A stretch of DNA of 64,000 bases from Mermis nigrescens (taxonomy: Eukaryota > Nematoda > Enoplea > Mermithida > Mermithidae): contig JAVLUZ010000145.1 in NCBI GenBank assembly GCA_036768485.1, positions 16,578,304 through 16,642,303 on the forward strand, in the 5' to 3' direction. A program made the position numbers and the translations under genes. This document shows, one piece after another, positions 12,591-24,179 of this stretch. Position 1 is the stretch's first letter. Each line of letters opens with the position of its first letter. The notes under the pieces were generated by a model that saw nothing but the letters and a program-made list of their open reading frames with translations, had not been told where the DNA came from and did not search any database.

Positions 12591-12836
12591 TTGCATTGGC
12601 AGCCAGTAAGTTTCATACCGTCTGAGGGCATTCTTAACAAACAATGGTTCGTACAGCATCGACGTTTCCCGGTCGATCATCTGTAAAATTTAACTTCCAT
12701 CCGGGTCGCCATGACCAAATCGACCGAAAAAATTAGAATGAATTGAAAACATTGAAGGCGTTTCTGGTGTACAGCTAGGGTACTCAATTGGTATTACAAG
12801 ATGACAGGCCATGATGACGCTGAAGGACGAGGTGTC
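12591..12836 (-). pseudogene. GRDP-like exon 1, copy A (frame-disturbed)
   Basis: Same donor and acceptor as copy B and the same length (246 bp). It has one extra A in the run after TCGACCG and one missing T in GTTAAATTTTACAG, so the codons between them are out of frame. Either a mutation or a consensus error in homopolymers. Confidence 0.75.
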
Positions 12837-14155
12837 CTGTAACAAGAATGAAATATCTACTGGGTTATTATTTAAGAAGGCAGTTTGACCTTTAGGTTGG
12901 TTGCTAAGCCCGAAAAAAAATTGAGCTGGCCAACCGAAATATCGAAATTTCCGAAAAATTTGAAAGTGTGCTGTTTTTGCTATTTCTGATTTTTTCGCCA
13001 AAAAAGAATCCAGTGATTTCATCGTAAAAACAGTTTTTGAATGATCAGGTCCCTTCGACTTTCTACGTCATCCGGTCAGGCTTTGCTAAAATGATTATTC
13101 CACTCGCCAAATTTCTCTCTATTTATCATCCTCTTTTATTTATCGACTTATATAGATTTCTTCTTAGCCAACTTTGTATGCTTATTTATTCAAAAAAAAT
13201 TTAAAGAAATGATGACGGAAGGATCTTAATGAATTAAATAAAGATTTTATTACTTGGCTGCAAATTTGCATAGGATTGGTACACAGAAATCCTGACAGAT
13301 ATTGGAGATTAATCCGAATTTCTATTCTGCGAGATATTGATATTTCTATTCTGCTCAATTTCTTAAAACATTAATTTGACAATATTTTCTAAAAAATTGA
13401 ACGTAAGTGCGCTCCAGGTACATTGAGGATAAATCGAACGATGTTCATGCAGATGCAGTGGGGGGGATGATAGAGGTTATACCGCTCCCATTTGCTGAAG
13501 ATCCAAAGCATAGATACCTTTGAAATATTTTGGCACTAAACAGTGCATATTTCAGGGGATTCGACATCGTTATACCATGCAAAGCCAATGTAATACATTA
13601 CAAGTCCCAGATACTACCATTAATAGGCAGCAACCAAATTTTTATTTTTTTGATGTGACCAAATCGCGAAAAAAGGTACCTACCAAAATTTCAATTCTGG
13701 GTTCTACAGTTAATGGGATCTGAATCCCCTGCTCCAACGCCCACATGTGTATATTACCCTTTCCTGGTTACAGGTTATGGATTTCACTCTTTCTGGCCCC
13801 TTTGACTAACGTGCTCCTAGGAAAAATTAAAAAGTTATCAACGACTCAACTAACAAAAAAGCTTCACTACAATTCACAATTTTGAAATAAATCTGATTTG
13901 CTTTCAATTCGCACTCTATATTTTTCTCACAATGGATTACCTAAAAATAGTGTAATAGCACTTAAGCCTGAGTTTATACTTCACGCAACGCGCCGAATTT
14001 GAGAGATATCGCGCAGTCGCTCGCAGGATGGGGAAATGCGCATATGCGATTCAGTTCGAAGTTCGCATCATTTAATAATTCGCGCAGACAAGAAATTTCG
14101 TCGCGCAAAAGATCGCATTTCCGTTTATACTTCATCGCTTTCACCTGCGCAAAAA
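12837..14155. other. 5-prime flank of GRDP-like gene, copy A: no further gene seen
   Basis: AT-rich sequence upstream of exon 1. A first non-coding exon and promoter should lie here or further right, but I see no diagnostic core promoter. Near 13,980-14,150 there is a stretch dense in TCGC/GCGA words (GCAACGCGCCGAA, GTCGCGCAAAAGATCGCA); a second such patch is at 15,150-15,245. Confidence 0.4.
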
Positions 14156-14164
14156 ATGGCCCTG

Positions 14165-14417
14165 GTACGCGTGGGCATAGGGATAGGCTTTGGAGGGGGT
14201 ATGCAGCCCCAGAAGTTTGAATATACTCCCCCATAAACCAAATACCCCCATAATTTCTTTTTTAATTTTTTTTGTTTTTTGCAATTTTTCGAGACCAATG
14301 GATAGTGCTTGATGACAATTGTTGAAAAATGGTGTTTCTTCGCCATACCACCATTTTTAGGCCATTTTTTGACCTTTGAAAAATCTTGCCCCCCAGAATT
14401 TTCGATTCTGCCCACCT
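14165..14417 (-). mobile_element. G-run MITE, copy A 5-prime flank
   Basis: Flanked by a perfect 9-bp duplication ATGGCCCTG (14,156-14,164 and 14,418-14,426). Ends GTACGCGTGGGC and GCCCACCT. Reverse orientation to most copies. Confidence 0.85.
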
Positions 14418-15639
14418 ATGGCCCTGAAGCGAATTCGCGTCATTTTCGCACAATTTTAATAAGACTGTCAAATTTGACATGTGCGCCGCTCATCGACGCA
14501 GGTGGTCGACATGCATGCACACACCGCACATAAGCGCATCTGATCATACGTACGGTATGCCTCCCAAAAACTCTTTACTTATTTCTTTCCTCACAGGAAT
14601 AAAATTTATAAACTTTTTCTCTGTAAAATGAGCAATTGCATTAATTATTTTATCTAAAAAATTGAAAATAAATGGAAAAATAATAAAATATATAAGAAGA
14701 TACATATGAAATTATTTTTTAAACCTTCAGCCGTTAAGAACAGTAAGACATTTAAAAAAATAAAAATTAAGCGTGAAAAATAGTTGAACAAATTAATTAA
14801 TACATTTATCAAAAAGTAATAATCAAAATAATTAATAATTACTTAAAAAGTTAATAATTTTGAAAATTGAAAGCACAATAAAAATACCTAAACTTCATAA
14901 TTACCGATTGATCAAAAGAAATGCTCTATACTATAATGAAAATATGTCAACAAAATTTAAATACGGATTAAATATGACAGGATAAGATTTTCGACGAATG
15001 TTTCAAATTACTAATTGCCATTCACAAACAATTACTATTTACAGTGCACGCATGCACATGCGCCACCATAAACACAAACCTACTCCGTCATTTATGACAT
15101 GCAACAATGTTTAGAATTTATAATGAGGTCGGTGAGGACGAAAATGAACAAAAATATGCGCAAAAAATCGTACTATAGTTCGCAAGATTCGCAGAAAAAA
15201 TCGCACGATTTATCGCAGGATAATCGAGTTTGCGAGAAATCGCAAACATGAAGGGATTTCTTCTATGTTCAGGGCTTTTCTCCTAAAGCTTCTTAATTCG
15301 ACTTTCGGCGGGACATTTTTAAATATTTTAGCCTAAATGGATATTTAACAGTTCTTAGAAAAATTTTAGCTACAATTCTTGAATAAAACGAGAATTGGCA
15401 TCATTGCCCTCACTTGAAAAAGCAAATTTTTGAGCCCGGAAACGTCTGTAAGCAAGAAATCAATGACTTCGTCCATCCGTTGAGCTACAGTTCAAAACCG
15501 TCTGTCGAAGGTCACTGTGAGTCCACTTACTGTGACTGTACTGCACAAGTACTCAGATGTCCAAATAAAATTTTTCACATTTGTTGTCAAAAATGTCTGC
15601 AAACGCTGACATGCGTTTTTTAAAGAATTATCAGTGGCC

Positions 15640-16748
15640 GTCTTAATTTTTTTTCTGGCCCTACGGAACATATTTTGGAAAATTAAGCATTTTTTGCAAT
15701 GTTCTGGATGTAAATTAAATTTGTAATGTAAACTTTAATTATCAATAGTAAACGAATAGTGTACACTTTACACAACTACAGCGTATAGAGAAAACTAACA
15801 GTCAGATTCATAATTTCCAGAAAATATTAAGCTTTTTTCGCAACACACTAGAACCAAAATTAATTTTCAGTGTAAGTACACAACAACCTAAAAGTTAAGA
15901 AGATTTCGGTCGGATTCGTAATCTTGATATTACTCTAATTTTACGATCGTTATTTATGAAATAATTAATTCTCCACAATAGTCTGAGGAAAAATAAATAT
16001 TAGATGTAAACCAGTTTACATCACTATAGAGTGTAAACAAACGCGCTGAGTGACGTATGACTTTTGACCTCTGGTACATTTTTAGACTCGTGATCATGCC
16101 CAGACTCCTAACTCGAGAAGTTGACAGGACAAAACAAGACAGAAGGACGTTTAACACCCCCAATTTTTGACTTTACACCTTCCGAAAAAGCTAAATTTTG
16201 ATGTAAACAAACGCAATTTGATGTGACGTTTCCCTCTTAGAAGGGATTTTATTTTTATTTCAATCGACGTATCCCGACTTTTAAATGGAGAAAATGGCGA
16301 ACAAAAAAAGCGGACAAAAACGAATTTTCCACCATTCACCACATTGTAAACTTTAAAAATCTGTACATAAGACACCATTGAGTGCAAAGAAATTTGGTTT
16401 AAAGTTGTTTTGTAGCCTTTAAATTGTAGTTCGTTTGTATATGGAAAAGTTCTGTGCCGCAAAATATTTGAGATATTTACCAATCAAAATAGGGAAAACG
16501 CAACGTGTAGTCCTCAGAAGGTACTGAATTTTAATCTCATTTAATTTATTCTGACTTATACCCGGAGAAGTCGGCAAAGAAATCTTAGACAAAATCTGTT
16601 TTTTCACACCAACCGCTAAAAGGTTAAGTTCAAACCCCTAGATCTAACTCTGTATTGAGAGTAAAAAGGTTAGCCTCGTAAGCAAGCAGAAGGTAACCCT
16701 TTAGCCGTAGTATATTTCTATCAGAAAAAGTTTTTAGGACTCATAACC
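15640..16748. repeat. TTTACAC/GTGTAAA repeat block, copy A (left part)
   Basis: Units of about 125-140 bp, each with GTGTAAA-like and TTTACAC-like inverted 7-mers 15-30 bp apart (15,768; 15,870; 16,018; 16,345), then GTC(A/G)GATTCGTAAT. No frame. Continues at 17,474 after the CTATAG element. Confidence 0.75.
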
Positions 16749-16965
16749 CTATAGTCTGTTTCATTTATTCGAGAGCTTTCAAGTAAATTTTTTAAGGGCT
16801 ACAGTAAGCGAAACAAGACGATTCACTGTAATTGGGCAAATCAGCTCAGTGAGGGACAGTGGCTAGATTTCTTCCATTTTTAATACACTAATCCGTCCAT
16901 ATAAATTCAATTTAGGCATTTAATCAGTGCTGGGACATACAACAGTAAGTGCTCTAAATAAAAAG

Positions 16966-17030
16966 CTATCGCTTGGAATCGAACCCGTATGCTTCGACAG
17001 CAAGCAGACGTTTTACCACTGAGCTATGCG
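16966..17030 (-). pseudogene. tRNA-like sequence, copy A, interrupted at its 5-prime end
   Basis: Minus-strand CATAGCTCAGTGGTAAAACG and GGTTCGATTCC boxes with a perfect 5-bp TGCTT/AAGCA anticodon stem. A hAT-like MITE lies immediately before the A box, duplicating GCTATGCG. Confidence 0.6.
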
Positions 17031-17198
17031 CAGGCACGTAGCTGTGGGGGGGGGGACTGGGGGTGTCCGGACCCCCCCAAAATTCAGAAAAAATCGGAAA
17101 AATAGGACTTTTTCACGTTATTTTGTGCTATTTTTGGCTTAGACCCCCCCAAAATTGGTGTTGGTCCCCCCAAAATAGAAGGGCCAGCTACGTGCCTG
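17031..17198. mobile_element. hAT-like MITE inserted in the tRNA-like sequence (copy A only)
   Basis: Perfect 14-bp TIRs CAGGCACGTAGCTG and CAGCTACGTGCCTG, flanked by a perfect 8-bp duplication GCTATGCG (17,023-17,030 and 17,199-17,206). Copy B has the uninterrupted site at about 60,361-60,370. Interior G/C runs with ACCCCCCCAAAATT. Perfect ends and an empty allele indicate recent transposition. Confidence 0.93.
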
Positions 17199-17473
17199 GC
17201 TATGCGGGAGTTCGCGGCGTTTCTTAAAATCTTACTCCATTGTGTTTAAAGTGTCAACTTAGGATGAGCTGAATGCACGATTTTACCAGTAAGTTGATTG
17301 ATCTGCTAGAAGACGAGAATAAATTATGCCGCAAAAATGAAATTGAAAAATTCTTCTTTGCCGCGTAGCTACAGCGAGATCTAGTGACCTACACTAAATA
17401 AGAAGAAAGTGGCTAATGTAGCCTCCGAAAACATTAACTGAAAAAGCTCGCGGATAAATGAAACAGATTATAG

Positions 17474-17915
17474 TTGTTGGCAGACATCAAGAAGCAAAAA
17501 CGCAACCAAAATCTGTCTTTACACCCACTTTATTTTTAAACTCTTTACACTTCTCCTAAAGAACTACTGCGAAATTCAAAAATAAAAAGAGTATCATCTG
17601 GAGAATTTCATTCTCTACAAATCCATGCTATTAAATTGAGTGAATCATTCATACTTAGTTGTCTACAAGCTTCGGAAAAAAGTAACAAAATTCGGTATAT
17701 GTTACGACGCTACGCTAAAACTTTACACGTTCTATACACAGTCGGTCTTGAGTGTAAAAAAACATACAAACACCGGCAGGAAATTTTATTATTATCTTCC
17801 TTTTTAAGAAAAACCGCACCGCCCAAATGTGTCCCTTTATAGCTGTTGGGGGCTCGTATGTTGGGGTACCCAAGTATATTATTGGTACGCGCTAACGTAC
17901 TACCTATGATAAATA
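17474..17915. repeat. TTTACAC/GTGTAAA repeat block, copy A (right part)
   Basis: Continues the 15.6-kb block. It contains ACTTTACACGTTCTATACAC then GAGTGTAAAAAAACAT and the family tail ATTATTGGTACGCGCTAACG TACTACCTATGAT. Confidence 0.7.
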
Positions 17916-18205
17916 CAAAGGTGCTTAAAGTGTATATATCTTTTCTCGAACCTTCGTGTCGATTCGAAATTTTTTCAATAAATCTTTGACATTATTATAG
18001 CTCTCTGGCATCTTTATACGTAGACTATGATGCAATCACCTTACAAGTAAGAAGAATCATAAATATTAATCAATAAAATTATTATGAATAAGTATTTATT
18101 TCTTACATAAAATTATTGACGTAGTAAATAATAAGATATAGTTTAAAAAATTATTAACTTGGAAATGGCATTAACTACTGGACTAATTCGAACAATATCT
18201 TGACT

Positions 18206-18439
18206 TTAAGTCCAGTCCTTCACCTCTGTTAAGATGCTTCCAAACCAAGGAATAAAGTCCTTCAGCAAATCTGTAGTGGTAGGCGTAGGTATCTGGAATT
18301 TTTGTAGACGGGCATATTTTCTGAAACGTGCATAAAGCGTCACAATAATGGACAAATCAGTTTTTCTCTTAACGTCGAGTGCCTTTCGGCTAATTCTTTT
18401 CTCCTTACAGAAATCTAGTTTTAATTTTGTAGTGACATC
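18206..18439 (-). CDS. Possible terminal exon of an unidentified gene, copy A
   Basis: I do not recognise the product. A minus-strand frame of about 75 codons follows a good acceptor-like tract, TTTATCTTTTGCTTGCGGTGGCAG, and reads DVTTKLKLDFCKEKR through TTDLLKDFIPWFGSILTEV to KDWT and TAA. An AATAAA signal lies about 105 bp downstream on the minus strand. The product is Lys-rich and non-repetitive, without membrane segments. In copy B (about 61,370-61,600) most differences change amino acids and one extra T in a CTTTTT run breaks the frame, so constraint is not evident. It may be transposon-derived. Confidence 0.33.
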   Translation of the reverse strand, partial: DVTTKLKLDFCKEKRISRKALDVKRKTDLSIIVTLYARFRKYARLQKFQIPTPTTTDLLKDFIPWFGSILTEVKDWT

Positions 18440-19013
18440 CTCTGCCACCGCAAGCAAAAGATAAACAAGATAATGAATAATCTATCGGTTTCCAATGTAA
18501 CCTGCTTTTGCTGGTTGTGCGCCGCTCAAGAGTGCATTATAGAGAGTACAAAAAGGAAAGCTACAGGTAGGTACAAAAAAATTTCAAATGCATGATTGAG
18601 CTGTATCGCTACTCGTGATCACACGTGAGCTTGGGGAGTTGGAGGATGCACACCCCGCCAGGCGCGGATCCAGGGGGTGAGCGAGAGGACGATCGCCCCC
18701 CACAAGAACTCTTTTTGAAAATTCTTCGAGCAGCAGATATACGTTGTATGAACGCTAAAAATTGGGCTAAAAAAGTAAAAACGTTGAAAAATTTCGGGCG
18801 TTTCATCATTATTTTTCGTTATAGTGTTCCAGCATCGTGTTTGAAGCAGTCAAAATATTCCGATGCTTTACTAACAATTTAGTGATTTAATGTACTATAC
18901 CATTTATCGGTTTGAAACTCTAAACGCAGGTTGGACTTGTGTTGAAGGTATGTGCCGTTTATCGGCAATTTTTCGTCTCGTTTCGTTTTTCAGTTCAGAG
19001 CGTATTTCAAAGC

Positions 19014-19171
19014 CAGACACGGCTGTGGGGAAATGGGGGTACCGACCCCCAAAATTCAGAAAAAACGGAAAAATAGGTTTTTTTCACATGTTGTTTTGTG
19101 CTATCTCTGGCTTAGACCCCCTCGAAATTGGTGTTGGTCCCCCCAAAATGGGAGGGCCAGCTACGTGCCTT
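19014..19171. mobile_element. hAT-like MITE, same family, copy A
   Basis: Ends CAGACACGGCTGTGG and CCAGCTACGTGCCTT with a perfect 8-bp duplication TTCAAAGC (19,006-19,013 and 19,172-19,179). Shared with copy B at 62,749. Confidence 0.88.
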
Positions 19172-20019
19172 TTCAAAGCAAGGGTTCGTTATGGTTTGTA
19201 AGTATGAAGGAGCTGGTTAACTGCTTTTTAGAGTTTAGAAAAGTTTAGAACTAAGTTTAGAACCATAATCGGGCCGATTTTGTGAAAATTTCAACGCCAC
19301 CGAGATTTCGACATTTCATTTTTCAAAATTTTCCGGGGTTCCGCCTTAGGTCCGGCTGAGGGTGCGTCCCCTAGATCCATCAGCTGTAGAAGCGAGAGTT
19401 TTTCTTGCATTTTTTGTGTCTAAGGCATAGTCGGGTAATGTAAACGAATGACCTACCTGACCTGTTGGGCGGGACCGCCCCATCCCCGAAATGAAAAAGG
19501 GAATTTCGTATCTCCCAAGGGTCCCCCCAAAGAGAAAAATAGCAAATTGGCAAAGCGCGCCTAAACACCGCCAAGATAGCTTTTTTAGCGTGTTTTCGAG
19601 CAATGTAAACTCAAAGTTTTCCGGCGCGTGGCGCAGGATTGGTTTATCTGTATCTTGTCTTCTAACCCGCTCAAAAATGCTCACATTTGACTTGCAGAAG
19701 GCGTCAATTTTTTCGGCGCGTAGTGCCGAATTATTTGTCTGTGTCACAATGATTAAATACAAAGACAGGAGATAAGAAATTACTCGTAGATTGAATTATG
19801 AGAAATCGGTTGTGCAGATAGCTTAGATGATCAATTTACCGAATATCAATATCGAATGAGGTGAAAAATTTTCGAAATTTTGTCTTCAGCATCGTTTAGA
19901 GCTCGCCGAGATACGCTCAAAACTGCGCGTATTTTCGCTTATCTCCTAATCGTTCTCGAGATATCTGACTTCAAATTTTCGGACCGTCCCCCAAAATTTT
20001 ATCCTGAATCCGCTAATGC

Positions 20020-20600
20020 ACTGCCCTATCCCAGAAGCCAATAAGCCTCCCCAGAATCAAAATAGCCCCAAGATTCAATTTCTTGAATTTTTTGTTCTTT
20101 GATGCCAATGGATAGTGCTCGATTAGAAACCTTGAAAAATGGTTTTTTTCCGCTATACCACCATACGTGGGCAGCAAGAAACTTTTGAGAGGAGGGAGGA
20201 TGCAAGATTTTACAAAGGTCAAAAAATGGCCTTAAAAGTGGTGGTATGGCGAAAAAAACACCATTTTTCAACGTTTCTTATTGAGCACGATCTATTAGCA
20301 TCAAAAAATTGCGAAAAAAAACGAAAAAATTTTTAAAAAATTGAATTCTGGGGAGGGGTATTTTGATTTCTAGAGGAGGGGCATTTTGGTTCCTCGGGGG
20401 AGCATACCCTCCACGCCCAGGTGTGTATACCACCGCATGTGGGCGTGGAGAGTTGTCAACCCCCCCGAAGGCCGAATATTCCTTTTTACCCAATAGCCAA
20501 AATACCTCGCCTTAGAAATCTATTTTGAATTTTTTTGATGCCAATGGATAGTGATGGATGAGAAACGTTAAAAAATGTTGTTTTGAGAAACATGGCCAAT
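20020..20600. mobile_element. Cluster of three G-run MITE copies in alternating orientation
   Basis: A minus copy (20,020-20,170) meets a plus copy (about 20,165-20,430) head to head at CCATACGTGGGCAGCAAG, followed by a minus partial copy (20,430-20,600). The first two recur in copy B at 63,745-64,000, running off the window. Confidence 0.78.
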
Positions 20601-20759
20601 AATCGATAAATCAAAAAAAAATAATTTGAACTATTATTCTGCAAACCATAACCATTTTATACTATTTCAGCGTTGAAACTGCTTTTTGAGGTCAGATATG
20701 TAGTAGGTAAAAATCGCAAAGACTTTCACTTAAGCTGACCCACGATAGAAGGCTTGCCA

Positions 20760-20896
<137 letters not shown>

Positions 20897-21261
20897 GGTA
20901 CCGGGTTGGGTTAGATCCTCCAAGAATCTGGGAGACCCTTCAAAAATTGATATATCCCGGAATAGAACGTTTGGCATGTTCTTTAGGATTTTTGCCAGTT
21001 TTAAACCATTCACACCACCTATACTCCACCCAGAATTTGTTTGCTGCCCATGTATGCTTTTTACTATTGATGCAAAGCATAGCCGATCTGGGAGTCATTC
21101 TGAGAGATCAGTTACTTAATTTTTTTTGGGCCAAGATTACCTAGAAAATTAGTATAAATGCTGAAATGTTAAGTTTTATACTATTTCGCAGTCCGTAGTT
21201 TCACGGTCACTTTCAAACATTTTGAGTTTTCATTAGACCCCAAAACCTCCGCATATGACTG

Positions 21262-21540
21262 GTTACCACACCTGGGCGTGGGGGGTTTAGGGGGGTATGC
21301 ATCCCCCAAAACCAAAATACCGCCTCAGAAATCAAAATACCCCCCAGAATTCAATTTTTGAAATTTTTTTCTCGTTTTTTCGCAATTTTTTTATGCCAAC
21401 GGATAGTGCGTGATGAGAAACGTCGAAAAATGGTGTTTTTATCGCCATACCACCATTTTTAAGGCCATTTTTTGACCTTCAAAGAATCTTGCACACCCCC
21501 TTCAGAATTTTCTTGCTGCCCACGTATGCTGGTTACTATT
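21262..21540 (-). mobile_element. G-run MITE, middle region
   Basis: From CCTGGGCGTGGGGGGTTTAG to CTTGCTGCCCACGTATGC, with the GGATAGTGCGTGATGAG and TTGACCTTCAAAGAATC family motifs. Confidence 0.8.
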
Positions 21541-22089
21541 AGACGGCCGTTCCGAGCACTGACTTCAAAAGTGCCATATTTTCAATAAAAGTCGTATATT
21601 TATTTTGTTTTCATAGAAATGCATTAAGGAGAACAACAATCGCCGGCTTGAGGGAAAAGACATCTCCATTAAAAGCTTTTCTGAGTAGAAGGGCCTCGAA
21701 AATAGATAAGAACGAGTAAACATAAATCATAAGTAGCGCATTAACGCATACCTACCTATAATATACTTGGACCCCCTAATAAGTGAGTGCCCTAAAACTA
21801 TAACGTGACAATTCTGTAATATGTGAGTTTTCCAAGATAGGTAATGAAAAAATTCGATATATACATTTTTATATTTTTTTACATTCCTTTCCCTGAATGT
21901 AAGAGAGCGTGCAAAGTCTACTGTAACGCTAGACCATTTTTAAAATTTTGGTCAACGACACTACTTGTCAAATTCAATTTTGCATTCTATGTCGTCTGGT
22001 TTTTTTTTAAATGTAGACAATTTATTAGGCTCAATGGTACTTTTTATTTTTCGAAAAGTGGACTCATTTCTAGAATGACAGTGTAAAGA

Positions 22090-22830
22090 GTGTGAAGAAT
22101 CTTAGGTGGCCTGTTTTATGTCTGCCAACAACTCCAGTTATGAATCCTAAGAAATTTATCCTTGCAGGAATGTATTACGACTCAATGGCTACCCTCGGCA
22201 TATTTGCAAACTTTCTTACACTCAATATGGAGTTAGATCAAGGGGCTCAAAACTTTACATTCTAGTGAATGGTGTAAAAACAGATTTTGTCTGAGATTTC
22301 TCCGCCAACTTTTCCGCTTTTAAGTCGAGACCTATTAAATAAAATAGAATAAAGTTTGTCCCAATGGCTACACGTCGCACAGACCGCGTTAAAAAACTCA
22401 ATATTGAGTTAGTTATGGAGGTGCAAAGCTCGAAATCAGGGGTGTAAAATATATGGAAAAACACCTTTTTTCCCTTCTCTGATTAGTCAATATCTCAAAT
22501 AAGATGCGATCTAGAGTTTTTACACACGAGATGTACTACAATTCAAAACGACACAAAGTGGCCTAAATCGCTATTCTTTACACTCAATAGGGAGTTATAG
22601 GTTCAGATTCTTGAAGTTTACAATGTTGTGGATTGCCGACAAATACGTTTTTGTCCCTTTTTTGTTTGACAATTTCTCCGCTTAAAAAAAAGTCAGGAAA
22701 ACTCGAAAAGAATAAAAATAAAGAACTTTTCAAGGAGTACACGTAAGAGCAAATTTTTTGAGGGGTGTAAAGTAAAAAATCGGGGGTGTTAAACGTGTTT
22801 TTGTAGTCTTTTGATACTTATTTGCCTCTA
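22090..22830. repeat. TTTACAC/GTGTAAA repeat block, middle region 1
   Basis: Contains CTTACACTCAATATGGAGTT, TTTACATTC...GGTGTAAAAACAG, TTTACACTCAATAGGGAG and GGGTGTAAAGTAAAAAATCG. Divergent member of the same family. Confidence 0.65.
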
Positions 22831-23199
22831 GACTATGTTGTATCGGACTTACGAATCCGAATAAAATCTTATTTATACTCGGCGGCTATGTAAAGTCAAA
22901 GTGAAAAATAACTTTTTCTTTAGAGTATTGCGAACGGCCAAATTTTTTTAATGTTCTAAGTGACTTCAAAATTACGAATCTGACCTTAAAATTTATTAAT
23001 ATCCGCTGCTTGTTGAGATTTCTCGAAGTGAAGAATGAAATACGCGCATGTGTTTATAATGCCACATGTGTTGTTTTAATTCGCTTTTCAAAGACATACT
23101 TTTAGTCATTTAATGTATGTTAAGGTACTGAAACAGTGATTTCCATGCAAACGTTTATATTTTGTCATTAGGTCACATGATCGTTATTGATCATCTTTA

Positions 23200-23961
23200 G
23201 TACTAGCAAAGAAAAATGCTCCGATAGAACAAAAAAGATGAATATACTTGGAATTGTGGATTATTAAGGATGTAAAAGGAGGGCACTAGGAAAAATCTAC
23301 CTAAAGTAGCAAAATCTGCTAAAAATCACACTTTCTCTAAGCAACGCAAAAATCGAAGTGCATTCTGCAACCAACAGATTAAAATAAATATTTAACCATA
23401 AAATGATTGAAAAAGCAGCACATTAGCTATGCAGTAGCAATGGGCAATGATGTTGAGTAAACAAACAGTCTTTCTAAGCCAATTGAATGAATGGTTTAAA
23501 ACAGTAGATACGCGTAAGTTGACTTGAAATAGACTAAATGTAGGTGCACTAGCATGCCCATAACGATTGTGTGCACTAATCAATCGGCCCTGCTTTGCTT
23601 GCTTTAATGCTCAAAACAAAATAAAACAACTTTAAATACAATACCACCTAGTTTTCTATCAATCAGGATACGAAGCTAGTCAGCGTTGCTACTTGCCAGC
23701 AATTTTGAAAAAATAAACATTACAGATTTCGTTAATACACTCTAATCTGAAACTTTGAACATTATTTAAAAAAGACACTTTTTTTAGAGGCTGCAGAATA
23801 TACTTCGATTTTTCGCATTGCTTAGAGAAAGTGTGATTTTTAGCAGATTTTGCGACTTTGGGTAGATTTTTCCTAGTCCCTCCTTTTACATCCTTAATAA
23901 TCCACAATTCCAAGTATATTCATCTTTTTTGTTCCATCGGAGCATTTTTCTTTGTTAGTAC
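23200..23961. mobile_element. 762-bp element with about 170-bp terminal inverted repeats
   Basis: Left arm 23,200-23,372 (GTACTAGCAAAGAAAAATGC ...) is repeated inverted at 23,790-23,961 with only a few differences. The core of about 417 bp has no convincing frame. Arms are well preserved, so it is recent. No clear target duplication found. Confidence 0.85.
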
Positions 23962-24179
23962 ACTACATTTAATAAGCGTGATTTCAGTACATCAGTCAGT
24001 AAACACATACAGTAACATACCACAATAATGACAACAGTCCAAAAAAAGCGGAAAGCAATATTGTTCTTAACATCAACATTATCCTTTTTAAGCAAGACAA
24101 TCTTACACTATTCAAACAGATCAAAGTTTTTCAGCAAAAACTCAAAAACTTTACGCAAATATCAAGTGTAAGGAACACT

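Larger units (their letters stand above)
16749..17473. mobile_element. CTATAG-end TIR element carrying a tRNA-like sequence, copy A
   Basis: CTATAGTCTGTTTCATTTAT at the left mirrors ATAAATGAAACAGATTATAG at the right, with about 60 bp of inverted similarity (GAGAGCTTTC, GGCTACAGTA). Its 725 bp include a tRNA-like segment split by a hAT-like MITE. The repeat copy at 25,596-25,615 shows an empty site: CTCATAACCGGAGTTGTTGG. Confidence 0.85.
119..20275. repeat. Segmental duplication, copy A
   Basis: Collinear with copy B from the shared sequence GGTATCAATACG (about 119 and 39,292) to the G-run MITE cluster (about 20,270 and 64,000). The same introns, exons and repeats occur in the same order and orientation. 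The offset grows from about 39.2 kb to about 43.7 kb because copy B carries a 1.6-kb stretch missing here, a 2.3-kb foldback element and a 0.56-kb MITE, while copy A carries one extra 168-bp MITE. Many small differences are homopolymer-length changes. The left limit is not visible, because a MITE occupies positions 1-118. Confidence 0.93.

Noticed and set aside
16966..17030. Functional tRNA gene
   Set aside because: A and B boxes are kept, but D, T and acceptor stems do not pair properly; kept only as a tRNA-like pseudogene.
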